Source: an uncultured Flavobacteriaceae bacterium
GTDB lineage: Bacteria > Bacteroidota > Bacteroidia > Flavobacteriales > Flavobacteriaceae
DNA: 64,000 nucleotides
Assembly (NCBI GenBank): GCA_947494565.1
Contig: CANLVG010000008.1
Location: forward strand, 124,001 to 188,000
Direction: 5' to 3'
The translations under genes were made by a program, and so were the position numbers. Each line of letters starts with the position of its first letter. Positions within the stretch are counted from its first letter, which is position 1. This document shows positions 33,363-41,774 of the stretch, piece by piece. The notes beneath the pieces are model-generated. The model was not told the origin of the DNA, made no database searches, and saw nothing but the letters and a program-made list of their open reading frames with translations.

Positions 33363-34600
33363 TGAAAGATCAGAAAATTGTCGACCATCTCTTCCGGCAC
33401 CATTACGGGAAGATGGTCGCTATTTTGACACGATTTTTTGGGTTAGCCCACATAGAGACCATTGAAGATGCGGTTCAAGATACGTTTATCAAGGCCACCC
33501 TACAATGGCGGAAACAGCTTCCCGATAACCCCGAGGCCTGGCTGACACGCGTGGCCAAAAACCGTACGATAGACTTGCTACGCAGCATCAAAGCGGAAAA
33601 GAAACGAATTGAAAAGATATCCAATGGCCCCTCCTCCATTCCTCTGAATGAGTTGTTCTTGGACCATGAAATCGCCGATAGTCAGCTTCGCATGATTTTC
33701 GTGGCCTGCCACCCGAGTCTAAAACCGCCAGAGCAAATTGCTTTTGCCTTAAAGACCATTTCCGGTTTTAGCACTCCTGAAATTGCCGCTGCGTTATTGA
33801 CAAAGGAAGAAACCATCTCCAAACGGTTACAACGTGCTCGTAAGACTATTGTCAAAAACGAGATTGAATTTGATTTTCCTTCTCCCGCGAATCTCCAAAA
33901 CCGATTGAATCGTGTCATGGAAGTAGTCTATTTAACGTTTAATGAGGGCTTTCATTCGACCAACACCGATACATTGATTCGTGAAGATCTCTGTGGTGAG
34001 GCGATACGGCTGTGCAAGCTTCTGATACGAAAAGAGGAATTCAGATCGGGAAGTCTTTACGCGCTCTTCGCCCTGCTTTGTTTTCATGCGGCACGCCTGA
34101 AAAGCAAGACCAATCAAGACAATGAGATTGTTGATATTCGCGAACAAGATCGTAGCCAATGGCACCTACCGTTGATTGAAATAGCCAATCGGGCCATGTA
34201 TAAAGCGGGTACGTATGAAGATATCTCCATTTACCATTACGAGGCGGCCATAGCCTGCGAGCATATCAAGGCAAAGACTTTTGAGGAGACGAATTGGACG
34301 AACATTCTGAAGTGGTATTCCAAATTGTACGAGCGACAACCCACACCTTTTACCCTATTGAATATCGCTATTGTCTACTTGCAGATGAATGAACTGCCCG
34401 CGGCCAAGAGGCTACTGGAAGAACTTGAAAGTGCTCATTTGGGCCAACGACAATACCTATATTTTGGAAGTCTTGCGGAATACCACTTGAAATTTGACGA
34501 TCGCACAATGGCCAAAACCTATTTTGAACAAGCGATTGCTACAACCTCGAACGGACTTGAAAAGCGGTATCTTGAAAAAAAGTTGATGCAATTGAGCTGA
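33362..34600 (+). CDS. ECF42-type RNA polymerase sigma factor with C-terminal helical extension
   Basis: The 412-residue protein has region 2 (DAVQDTFIKATLQW, PEAWLTRVAKNRTIDLLRS) and region 4 (FSTPEIAAALLTKEETISKRLQRARK), then about 230 further residues of helical, TPR-like repeats (e.g. TPFTLLNIAIVYLQMNELPAA). The extension and the coupled DGPF gene identify the ECF42 group, which has no anti-sigma factor and is thought to be controlled by its own extension. Target genes cannot be predicted from the window. Confidence 0.92.
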   Translation: MKDQKIVDHLFRHHYGKMVAILTRFFGLAHIETIEDAVQDTFIKATLQWRKQLPDNPEAWLTRVAKNRTIDLLRSIKAEKKRIEKISNGPSSIPLNELFLDHEIADSQLRMIFVACHPSLKPPEQIAFALKTISGFSTPEIAAALLTKEETISKRLQRARKTIVKNEIEFDFPSPANLQNRLNRVMEVVYLTFNEGFHSTNTDTLIREDLCGEAIRLCKLLIRKEEFRSGSLYALFALLCFHAARLKSKTNQDNEIVDIREQDRSQWHLPLIEIANRAMYKAGTYEDISIYHYEAAIACEHIKAKTFEETNWTNILKWYSKLYERQPTPFTLLNIAIVYLQMNELPAAKRLLEELESAHLGQRQYLYFGSLAEYHLKFDDRTMAKTYFEQAIATTSNGLEKRYLEKKLMQLS

Positions 34601-34674
34601 GGTTTATGAACCAAATCAAAGATGTAAAGGGCTAACATCTGCGATAAACTCTTGGGTACGCTCCAAAAAGAAAG

Positions 34675-34696
34675 AACCGACTTCTCGGTCGGTTTT
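34675..34696 (+). terminator. possible terminator after the sigma factor gene
   Basis: AACCGAC (34675-34681), a 6-base loop and GTCGGTT (34688-34694) followed by two more T make a 7-bp stem with a short U-run. An A-rich stretch precedes it. It lies 75 bases after the ECF42 stop. Confidence 0.5.
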
Positions 34697-34838
34697 AGGT
34701 CATTTAAAAAACTTCGGAAAGCTGAAAAAAATCGTTTTCTGGTAAAGAAATCTGTTCGAAATACCGAAAAACCATTGTCTATTCGATAAAATGGTGAAAA
34801 ACAGACTGAGGGGTATGTAAGGAGTGCGGACTTTAGAG

Positions 34839-34879
34839 CACAAACCCTCCACTATTTTTCGCATAGTGGAGGGTTTGTG
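34839..34879. terminator. 17-bp perfect hairpin between convergent genes
   Basis: CACAAACCCTCCACTAT (34839-34855) and its exact reverse complement (34863-34879) enclose a 7-base loop. There is no U-run on either side, so factor-independent termination is uncertain; a bidirectional terminator or RNA-stabilising stem is likely given the convergent genes. Confidence 0.6.
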
Positions 34880-34921
34880 AAGACCAATGGTCCATCTTAT
34901 CGGGTGAATGCCCTTAGGGGG

Positions 34922-35296
34922 TTACCCAGCTGGATTCATAGGGGTAAAGAAAAATTGTTCCCAAACGATTTTACCGTTTTCCGCTTTGTACAGACATACC
35001 TCTTCCATCGTATTTCGCGGAGCTCCCTTGAAAGTAACATCCATTTTCATTGAAATAGCGAAAAACTTATCGCCGACGACGGGATCTGAAACCTCCATTC
35101 CATGAACTTCTTCGACCATCTCGTTAAAGTTTTTCGTTTTCTCTTTAACGGCTTCCAACCCTCTTACTTCTTTTTGAGGAGCTCCGTCCGGCTCGATGCT
35201 CACGATATCCGCTCCATAGAGTTCATTAATGGCCTCGTTAAATTGTCCTTGTTTACAGTAATTGGCCAGTTTGTCGGCCACCTCTTGTGTAGTCAT
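34922..35296 (-). CDS. SnoaL-like/NTF2-fold protein
   Basis: Start at ATG 35296 gives 124 residues. The sequence (VADKLANYCKQGQFNEAINELYGADIVSIEP, then a long strand region ending KIVWEQFFFTP) follows the SnoaL/NTF2-like cone fold, with EVRGLEAVKEKTKNF in the middle as in many stress-associated members. Such proteins can be isomerases, hydrolases or simple binding proteins; no catalytic dyad can be assigned confidently. It is not clearly in an operon: the next gene upstream on the same strand is 64 bases away. Confidence 0.8.
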   Translation of the reverse strand: MTTQEVADKLANYCKQGQFNEAINELYGADIVSIEPDGAPQKEVRGLEAVKEKTKNFNEMVEEVHGMEVSDPVVGDKFFAISMKMDVTFKGAPRNTMEEVCLYKAENGKIVWEQFFFTPMNPAG

Positions 35297-35360
35297 AAAT
35301 GTGTGTTTTAAAAGCAGAACCTTTCGGAACAGCAACTGTTGATGAATATAATTGTACTAT

Positions 35361-36020
35361 TTATTGTAACGCCTTACTCAAATAATCGTTTAGTGGCCGA
35401 ATGGCCTCAAAATGCATTAGAATTTCCTCTGTCAATGTGCTTGAGTTGTAAAAAGGGGCCAACGGAAACTCGACAAACGCATAGAATTGCTTATGCTGTA
35501 TGAGCTCCGTTCTTTGAAGGACCTCCTGAAAATCCTTGTCCAATCTTTTTGCTTTTTCGCCCTTGAGCACTCCGAAATTTTCGATGAATTTGGGTGCTTT
35601 TGTAATTTGAATCAATTCATCCATATTGGCCGTAATATGCTGCCGAATCTTTTTAAGCTCAGGTGGACGAATCATGAAAAGACCTCCGCCTACATGTATG
35701 TGTTCTGCATCAATACCCAAATAGTAACCGGGGTCAACAGACTTTTTGCCTCCAGGGGAAAGGCCGGCCTTCATCATAAGGTTGTAAGGGGTCTTGTCCT
35801 TTGAGAAGCGCAGATCTCTATTGATTCTAAAAAGCGCTTTTTTTGGATCTGGCAAAATGCCATTTTGCCATTCTCTCAAAACGGGTATAATCGTCTCCAG
35901 CAATGCCACGAATGGCTGTCTTACCTCCTGTTCATAGTGTTTCTTATTCGTGTGGAACCATTCTTTGGTGTTGTTTTTTTGCAACTCCCTAAAAAAGGAG
36001 GAATACGTCTCTCGAATCAT
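35361..36020 (-). CDS. DUF2461 (TIGR02453) family protein
   Basis: The 219-residue protein begins SSFFRELQKNNTKEWFHTNKKHYEQ (about 7-31), the DUF2461 signature, followed by LFRINRDLRFSKDKTPYN (about 63-80) and a PGYYLGI-x-HIHVGGG segment. The family is widespread and of unknown function. It lies 10 bases after the DUF1801 gene, so the two are probably co-transcribed. No signal peptide. Confidence 0.92.
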   Translation of the reverse strand: MIRETYSSFFRELQKNNTKEWFHTNKKHYEQEVRQPFVALLETIIPVLREWQNGILPDPKKALFRINRDLRFSKDKTPYNLMMKAGLSPGGKKSVDPGYYLGIDAEHIHVGGGLFMIRPPELKKIRQHITANMDELIQITKAPKFIENFGVLKGEKAKRLDKDFQEVLQRTELIQHKQFYAFVEFPLAPFYNSSTLTEEILMHFEAIRPLNDYLSKALQ

Positions 36021-36030
36021 AAGATGGGTT

Positions 36031-36396
36031 TTAGTTTCCGTTTTCCTTAAGACGAACCCATTCTGAAATAACGGACATTAAAGCCTCTTTTTTTTGTTCG
36101 ATATCCTCCATGTTCATAAAACGAGCTACTCGAGCTTCTTTCCCATCACCCTCTAAGAGGCCATGTTCATCTTTGATCAAAGCCCCTTTGTGAAACATGA
36201 GGCTTACGAACTTTTTGGCGTTCATGAAGTAGGAGGCAATATTTCCTTTGTATATAAAGGTTGGACTCTTCCATTTAATAGCTTCGGTGATTTTCGGATC
36301 AACGGACAAAATGATTTCTCTTATCCTTTGAATTTCCTCGGTCAAGGGATGGTTTTTTTCTTCTAGAAAACGATCTACTTCAGGATTTGTGTTCAT
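36031..36396 (-). CDS. DUF1801 family protein
   Basis: Start at ATG 36396 gives 121 residues; a GTG one codon upstream is also possible. The sequence VDRFLEEKNHPLTEEIQRIREIILSVDP, then AIKWKSPTFIYKGNIASYF and KFVSLMFHKGALI, is the DUF1801 (YdhG/IscU-iron-chaperone-like fold) pattern. Function is not established for this subgroup. Operon partner of the DUF2461 gene. Confidence 0.85.
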   Translation of the reverse strand: MNTNPEVDRFLEEKNHPLTEEIQRIREIILSVDPKITEAIKWKSPTFIYKGNIASYFMNAKKFVSLMFHKGALIKDEHGLLEGDGKEARVARFMNMEDIEQKKEALMSVISEWVRLKENGN

Positions 36397-36591
36397 CACT
36401 TTTCAAAAAAATGTTCGCGTTAGTTTCCAAGGAGTATTCCTCAATATCAAAAGCTATTGCCTCACAAAGGCCGACCTATATTCAAATGTATGAAACTTAA
36501 AAAGCACTAAAAATGGCTAAATCAGACAGTTTAAAGGGTTGATTGTGCCAAAAAAACAAATTACTTTTAAGGGTGAAGAAAAATAGATCCC

Positions 36592-37608
36592 ATGAAACAT
36601 GTAAGCATCTTGGTTCCGAAGAAAAATGCTGTGTTGAGCAGTATTGTTGGCCCTTATAAAATATTCAGTGCGGTCAATCAGTTCATGGAAAGCCGAACTG
36701 ATCGAAAAACACCGTTTTTCGACATCCATCTCGTGGGTATTGAACCGAATACGGCCCTGTACCAGGGGGCCTTCAGCATCCACTGTGACCGTATCCTTGA
36801 TGAAATAGACAAAACCGATTTGATCATAATACCTGCTTGCACGCCGCATACCTTGGAAAAAGACCTACAGGAAAACTATGATTTTGTACCATGGATCAAG
36901 AGGCAGAGAGAAAGAAATAGTACTGAGGTAGCGAGTTTTTGCCTCGGCGCCTTTTTGCTGGCCGAAACTGGACTGGTCAATGGCAAAAGATGCACTACAC
37001 ATTGGGCAGGGATGGAAATGTTTCGAAAATTATACCCTAAAGTGCATTTGATATCGAATAAGGTGGTAACCGATGAAGATGGTATTTACACCAGTGGTGG
37101 CGCGTATTCGTTTCTCAATTTATTGTTGCATTTGGTAGATAAGTACTGTGGCCGTGAAACCGCTATCTACATTTCCAAGTTTTTTGAAATAGAAATAGAT
37201 CGTGATAATCAAAATCAGTTTGCCATCTTTCAAGGGCAAAAAGATCATGAAGACGAGACCGTCAAAAAGGCGCAGCAGTATATTGAGGGTAATGTATCAC
37301 AAAAAATTACGGTAGAACAGTTGGCCGAAAAGTACGCGATAAGCCGTCGCAATTTTGTGAGACGTTTTAAAAAAGCTACTCAGAATACCCCATCAGAATA
37401 TATTCAACGGGTAAAGGTGGAAGCGGCGAAAAAAAATCTGGAGTCTACCCAATATAATGTGAACGAGGTCATGAACAAAGTAGGGTATATCGACCAGAAG
37501 GCCTTTAGAACTGTTTTTAAAAAATATGTGGGCCTTTCTCCTTTCGCTTATCGTGGAAAATATAACCGAAAAGCACTCGAATTCGGGGAAAACCTCACTG
37601 CGTGGTAG
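36592..37608 (+). CDS. GlxA-type AraC family transcriptional regulator
   Basis: The 338-residue protein has an N-terminal DJ-1/PfpI-like amidotransferase domain (about 1-195; SFCLGAFLLAETGLVNGKRCTTHW contains the elbow Cys) and a C-terminal AraC double helix-turn-helix (about 225-330; ITVEQLAEKYAISRRNFVRRFKKAT and VNEVMNKVGYIDQKAFRTVFKKYVGLSPFAYR). GlxA-like regulators sense small molecules through the N-terminal domain, which is usually not catalytic. Targets are unknown; the upstream DUF1801/DUF2461 genes are divergent and could be controlled by it. Confidence 0.92.
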   Translation: MKHVSILVPKKNAVLSSIVGPYKIFSAVNQFMESRTDRKTPFFDIHLVGIEPNTALYQGAFSIHCDRILDEIDKTDLIIIPACTPHTLEKDLQENYDFVPWIKRQRERNSTEVASFCLGAFLLAETGLVNGKRCTTHWAGMEMFRKLYPKVHLISNKVVTDEDGIYTSGGAYSFLNLLLHLVDKYCGRETAIYISKFFEIEIDRDNQNQFAIFQGQKDHEDETVKKAQQYIEGNVSQKITVEQLAEKYAISRRNFVRRFKKATQNTPSEYIQRVKVEAAKKNLESTQYNVNEVMNKVGYIDQKAFRTVFKKYVGLSPFAYRGKYNRKALEFGENLTAW

Positions 37609-37956
37609 CTACTTGCGGATAACCGCTTCGAAAGGGGATGTTTGACGAGCAACTGACTCATTAGTCGGTTGTCGCCTTGCAAAAACCTCAACGTAAAGGG
37701 CATAAGGCCGTTCTAAAGTTGCAAAAACACTATGAACGGGCATTTGCGATGGTTTGTAACCTCCTGTTTTCGATAGGTACAGACCGAGTGGTCCATAACA
37801 TGCTGTGATTTGAAAGTAGGTGTCGGCATGCAGTTGCGTTCGGTGTAGAAAATTTACCTCAATCGCGACTGTCCCAAGACTTGAATTGGCGGTATGGTGG
37901 ATGTTGCGGAGGTTCATTTTGGACATATATTTTCGAAGGATTACCATATTGTGCAT
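37609..37956 (-). CDS. uncharacterised small ORF
   Basis: This 115-codon frame (a start at the inner Met codons is also possible) ends exactly where the GlxA-type gene ends, tail to tail (TAGCTA). The composition looks protein-like, with a Tyr-rich beta-type centre (LHADTYFQITACYGPLGLYL, RPYALYVEVFA), but I recognise no family, signal peptide or motif. It could be spurious or a decayed gene. Confidence 0.35.
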   Translation of the reverse strand: MHNMVILRKYMSKMNLRNIHHTANSSLGTVAIEVNFLHRTQLHADTYFQITACYGPLGLYLSKTGGYKPSQMPVHSVFATLERPYALYVEVFARRQPTNESVARQTSPFEAVIRK

Positions 37957-38023
37957 TTTATCGATGAACTGTATAATAATCTGGTTGTTTTTCAGTTAAG
38001 TTTACAGACGAATACTTGCAATT

Positions 38024-40576
38024 TTGAACTTTCGAATTAAACTAGTCATCACAGCTTTTCTTGGGGTCCTTCTTTTTAATGCCTGTTCGGTAAAAAAAGA
38101 TAAGTTCATCAACCGTAATTGGCATGCCTTGAACACAAAATACAATGTGTTGTACAATGGCAATATCGCCTTTGATACCGGTCGGGAAGAATTGAATTCG
38201 AGCTACAAGGATGATTATTGGGAAGTGCTTCCTGTAGAACGGTTGGAGGTCACCGAAGAAATCAAACTCGATTCGGAAGATAACAATCCCAATTTTATCA
38301 TTGCGGAAGAAAAAGCGACCAAGGCCATACAGAAGCACAGTATGGATATCAAGGACGAAGAACGCAATCCGCAAACAGACGAGGCGTTTTTGTTATTGGG
38401 CAAGGCAAGGTATTTTGATCAACGGTATATTCCAGCGCTCGAGGCCTTTAATTACATCATTAGAAAATATACCTATAGTGACAAGCTGAACGAGGCACAT
38501 ATTTGGAGGGAAAAGGTCAATATTCGGCTTGAAAACGAGGAGTTGGCCTTGAAGAACCTCAAACGACTTTTCAAATACGAAGAGTTAAGAGATCAAGAAT
38601 ATGCAGATGCCCGTGCGATGATGGCTCAGGCCTTTATCAACCTCAAGGCACCCGACACTGCCATTCAAAATCTGAAAATAGCCGGGCACTACACGAAGAA
38701 AAATCCTGAAAAAGGACGGTACTACTATATTATCGGGCAATTGTACAATCAGTTGGGATATAAAGACAGTGCCAATTATGCTTTTGACAAAGTCATTGAT
38801 CTGAATAGAAAGTCCCCACGGGTGTACATGATCAATGCGGAGATTCAAAAAATCAGAAACACTGAAATCACGCAAGAGAACAAAGAGGAACTATTCGAAT
38901 ACTTGACCGATTTGGAAGAAAATCGTGAAAATCGACCCTTTTTGGATAAAATTTACCGTCAGGTGGCTGAGTTTCATTTAGAAAACAATGCCGACAGTCT
39001 GGCAATCGTCTATTTCAATAAATCGTTGCGGGCCACACAGAACGAACCCAAATTGAATGCGCTCAATTACGAAAACTTGGCGGTATATAACTTTGATGGT
39101 AACGAATACAAGATAGCAGGAGCCTACTACGATAGCATGTTGACCAACCTCAAAGAGAACACGAAGAAGTACAGAACGACCAAAAAGAAACTGGACAATC
39201 TGGAGGATGTTATCAAATATGAGGATATCGTACAATATACCGACAGTGTGATTACCCTTTATCACATGCCGAAAGACGACCAACTTGCTTATTTTCAAGA
39301 ATTCATCGATGAGATGAAAAGAGCGGAAGAAGCTGCTGCAAAAGCTGCAGAAGAGAAGCTTACGGCGAGTTTCGCGGCATTTGGAGATTCTAAGGGAGGT
39401 AAGGAAAACAAGGGTAAATTCTATTTCTACAACATTCAAAGCCTTGGTTTTGGCAAAAATGATTTCACCAACCGCTGGGGCAATCGTGAATTGGGTGATG
39501 ATTGGCGTTGGAGCAACAAGGCCAGGGTCTCACCGCAAACACAAGATGAGACACTAGCTGCCAATGATAGCCTTAGCAGTGGTCCAACGGACGAGGAAAA
39601 GTATTCGCTGGAGTTCTATATGGATCAAATTCCTACCGATATCGCCGTAATCGATAGCCTCAACAAAGAAAGAAACTTCGCAAATTACCAATTGGGGCTC
39701 ATCTATAAAGAAAAGTTCAAAGAGAACCTTTTAGCCTCCGGAAAACTTGAAGATGTACTTGGGGCGAATCCTGAAGAGCGCTTGGTTCTGCCGTCAAAAT
39801 ATAATCTGTACAAGATTTATGAAGAAGAGGGCAGTCCGCTCATGGAAACCTTGAAGAACGATATCATTCAAAACCACCCCGGATCCCGGTATGCCGAGAT
39901 TTTGTTGAATCCGCAGGCGGTTTTGGCGGCCAATGAAGATAGTCCTGAACAGCGTTATAATGCCCTGTTTCAAAAATACCGGAATCAAGACTTCTTGCAG
40001 GTAATCACGGGTGCCGAAGAAAATATCAATCGATATACGGGAGACCCCATCGTGCCCAAATTTGAAATGCTTAAGGCAAATGCCATTGGAAGATTGAATG
40101 GTTTTGAAGAATTTAAAGAGGCATTGAATTATGTTGCCCTAACGTATCCGAACAATCCCGAAGGGAAAAAAGCGGAACAAATGGTCGCCGAACAACTACC
40201 CAAACTAGAGCCGAAAGAGTTTTCTTCGGAGGTAGGTTCAGAGGGATCCGGAAATTGGAAGGTAGTATTTCCGTTCAAACGGTCTAAAAATGAAGAAGCG
40301 TTAAAATTGAAAGAACGACTCGAAGAATCGATAAAAGATTTAAAATATAGGAACGTAGTTTCAAAAGATATTTATACCTTGGAAGACCAATTTGTAATCG
40401 TACATGGCTTTAAATCAAAAGATAGGGCTCTCGGTTACTCTGAATTGTTGCAAAAAAATAAAGACTACAGGATCAAGGATCCGCGCTTTGTTATATTATC
40501 GTCCAATTATAAAATAGTGCAAGTACACAAGAATTTAGAGACTTACAAAAACTCAGTTTTAACCCCAAAACCATAA
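38024..40576 (+). CDS. sprE: gliding motility / type IX secretion lipoprotein SprE (PorW)
   Basis: The 850-residue protein has a lipoprotein signal with lipobox LLFNAC (Cys21), followed by the family segment FINRNWHALNTKYNVLYNGNIAFD (31-54), TPR-like repeats through about residue 390, a coiled charged segment and a C-terminal SPOR-like region (VIVHGFKSKDRALGYSELL). This matches SprE of Flavobacterium johnsoniae and PorW of Porphyromonas, outer-membrane-associated components needed for type IX secretion and gliding. The only plausible start is TTG 38024, since an in-frame stop lies 27 bases upstream. The bactofilin gene follows 7 bases later. Confidence 0.92.
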   Translation: MNFRIKLVITAFLGVLLFNACSVKKDKFINRNWHALNTKYNVLYNGNIAFDTGREELNSSYKDDYWEVLPVERLEVTEEIKLDSEDNNPNFIIAEEKATKAIQKHSMDIKDEERNPQTDEAFLLLGKARYFDQRYIPALEAFNYIIRKYTYSDKLNEAHIWREKVNIRLENEELALKNLKRLFKYEELRDQEYADARAMMAQAFINLKAPDTAIQNLKIAGHYTKKNPEKGRYYYIIGQLYNQLGYKDSANYAFDKVIDLNRKSPRVYMINAEIQKIRNTEITQENKEELFEYLTDLEENRENRPFLDKIYRQVAEFHLENNADSLAIVYFNKSLRATQNEPKLNALNYENLAVYNFDGNEYKIAGAYYDSMLTNLKENTKKYRTTKKKLDNLEDVIKYEDIVQYTDSVITLYHMPKDDQLAYFQEFIDEMKRAEEAAAKAAEEKLTASFAAFGDSKGGKENKGKFYFYNIQSLGFGKNDFTNRWGNRELGDDWRWSNKARVSPQTQDETLAANDSLSSGPTDEEKYSLEFYMDQIPTDIAVIDSLNKERNFANYQLGLIYKEKFKENLLASGKLEDVLGANPEERLVLPSKYNLYKIYEEEGSPLMETLKNDIIQNHPGSRYAEILLNPQAVLAANEDSPEQRYNALFQKYRNQDFLQVITGAEENINRYTGDPIVPKFEMLKANAIGRLNGFEEFKEALNYVALTYPNNPEGKKAEQMVAEQLPKLEPKEFSSEVGSEGSGNWKVVFPFKRSKNEEALKLKERLEESIKDLKYRNVVSKDIYTLEDQFVIVHGFKSKDRALGYSELLQKNKDYRIKDPRFVILSSNYKIVQVHKNLETYKNSVLTPKP

Positions 40577-40583
40577 GTGAACA

Positions 40584-41054
40584 ATGTTTTCAGACAACAA
40601 AAAACCTAGAACTATGAACGAGATCGGAGGACAACCTAACAGAATTGAAAAGAACACGAAAATCAAAGGAGATATCATTTCCGAAGCTGATTTTAGAATT
40701 GACGGAAAATTAGACGGCAACGTAAAAACTTCCGGCAAGGTGGTGATTGGTAAAGATGGCTACATTCACGGTAAAGTAGAATGTGTAAATGCGGATATCG
40801 AAGGAAGCTTTAATGGTGAACTTTTAGTTTCGGATTTACTTTCTCTAAAATCTTCCGCGGTCATCGAAGGTACAGTGGCCGTAACGAAATTGGCCGTTGA
40901 GCCGGGTGCTACTTTCAATGCTTCATGTACGATGAAGGGCAAAGGCGGTTCGTTAGGTGGAAGTAAGCCAAGTGCGGCTTCCTCTTCTGGCGGTTTCAAG
41001 TCGTCTTTAAGTTCTAGCTCAAGCAATAGCAATGGGCCAGCAAAAGCATCCTAA
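40584..41054 (+). CDS. bactofilin (polymer-forming cytoskeletal protein)
   Basis: The 156-residue protein has a short N-tail, a right-handed beta-helix core of repeated strands (TKIKGDIISEADFRIDGKLDGNVK, VVIGKDGYIHGKVECVNADIEGSF, ALIEGTV-like turns; about 25-120) and a Gly/Ser-rich disordered tail with runs of Ser. This is the bactofilin (DUF583) architecture, which forms filaments near the inner membrane. Its gene lies between sprE and the ATP synthase genes, and its last 23 bases overlap the start of atpZ. It may help position an envelope machine; a link to SprE is inferred only from location. Confidence 0.92.
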   Translation: MFSDNKKPRTMNEIGGQPNRIEKNTKIKGDIISEADFRIDGKLDGNVKTSGKVVIGKDGYIHGKVECVNADIEGSFNGELLVSDLLSLKSSAVIEGTVAVTKLAVEPGATFNASCTMKGKGGSLGGSKPSAASSSGGFKSSLSSSSSNSNGPAKAS

Positions 41055-41262
41055 GAAAAAGAATAACCTTAAAAACATAGCGATGCTTTCAGGCATTGCT
41101 TTTGAGATGGGCGCGATCATCTTCTTGGCTGCAAAAGCAGGCATATGGTTAGATGAACACTATCAAACTGAAAAACGGATTTTCACTGCGATTGCCACAC
41201 TAATTGGTGTGGCAATTTCTATTTGGGTAGTTTTGCGCCAACTAAAACGAATAGAGTATTAA
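41032..41262 (+). CDS. atpZ: AtpZ/AtpI family ATP synthase-associated membrane protein
   Basis: The 76-residue protein has a basic N-terminus and two helices (MLSGIAFEMGAIIFLAAKAGIWLDE, IFTAIATLIGVAISIWVVLRQL), the AtpZ/AtpI pattern with the conserved Gly and the acidic WLDE after helix 1. AtpZ and AtpI assist F0 assembly or Mg2+/Ca2+ supply. The start lies within the bactofilin gene (23-base overlap), and the stop abuts the next ATG directly. Confidence 0.85.
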   Translation: MGQQKHPKKKNNLKNIAMLSGIAFEMGAIIFLAAKAGIWLDEHYQTEKRIFTAIATLIGVAISIWVVLRQLKRIEY

Positions 41263-41655
41263 ATGCCCAAATTAAACCCGATACTGCAATTTGTCGTATG
41301 GCTATCCATTGTACTAGGAATCGCTTTTGGCACACATACCTATCTATTGGGCCAAGCGGAACTTCCAAAATTTGAGAACAATATCGTTTTGGCCTACAGT
41401 GTTAATGGTCTGTTGGCGGCCGCTATCTTTGGCCTCCTCTATTTCTACAGGCTCAAACTCAAAAACGCTATTGGTTTTTTGTTCATGGGCGGCAGTTTCA
41501 TAAAGTTCATTTTCTTTTTTCTACTATTCTATCCGGCTTACAAGGTCGATGGCGAGATCGATAAATTAGAATTCGCCGCCTTCTTTGTGCCGTATACCCT
41601 AAGTCTGGTTTTTGAAACGGCTTTTACCGCTAAAATGCTGCAAAAAATGGATTAA
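41263..41655 (+). CDS. DUF6168-like small membrane protein
   Basis: The 130-residue protein has four membrane helices. It begins at the base after the atpZ stop and precedes atpB, so it belongs to the ATP synthase region by position. The pattern of four short helices (LNPILQFVVWLSIVLGIAFG first) resembles a flavobacterial family (DUF6168) found before atpB. It may functionally replace AtpI in F0 assembly, but this is inference. Confidence 0.7.
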   Translation: MPKLNPILQFVVWLSIVLGIAFGTHTYLLGQAELPKFENNIVLAYSVNGLLAAAIFGLLYFYRLKLKNAIGFLFMGGSFIKFIFFFLLFYPAYKVDGEIDKLEFAAFFVPYTLSLVFETAFTAKMLQKMD

Positions 41656-41732
41656 AATCCCAAGAGGTTTACGTTCAGAAACCCCTTAAAAATAAACATC
41701 TAAAATGCTTTTTTCTTTTTAGAAGAATAGCG

Positions 41733-41740
41733 TACATTTG
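41733..41740 (+). promoter_or_regulatory. -7 box (TACATTTG) of the atpBEFHAG operon
   Basis: TACATTTG matches the consensus exactly and ends 34 bases before the atpB start in the 119-bp gap after the small membrane protein gene. A clear TTG -33 element is absent. It suggests that atpB onward has its own transcription start, separate from sprE-bactofilin-atpZ. Confidence 0.55.
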
Positions 41741-41774
41741 CAGCGATTTTTAGGGACCGATTTTTTAAAGGAAT

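Larger units (their letters stand above)
34601..34921. other. 321-bp convergent intergenic region with two hairpins
   Basis: The gap between the convergent sigma factor and SnoaL-like genes contains the two hairpins listed separately, and no gene that I can recognise. Confidence 0.5.
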
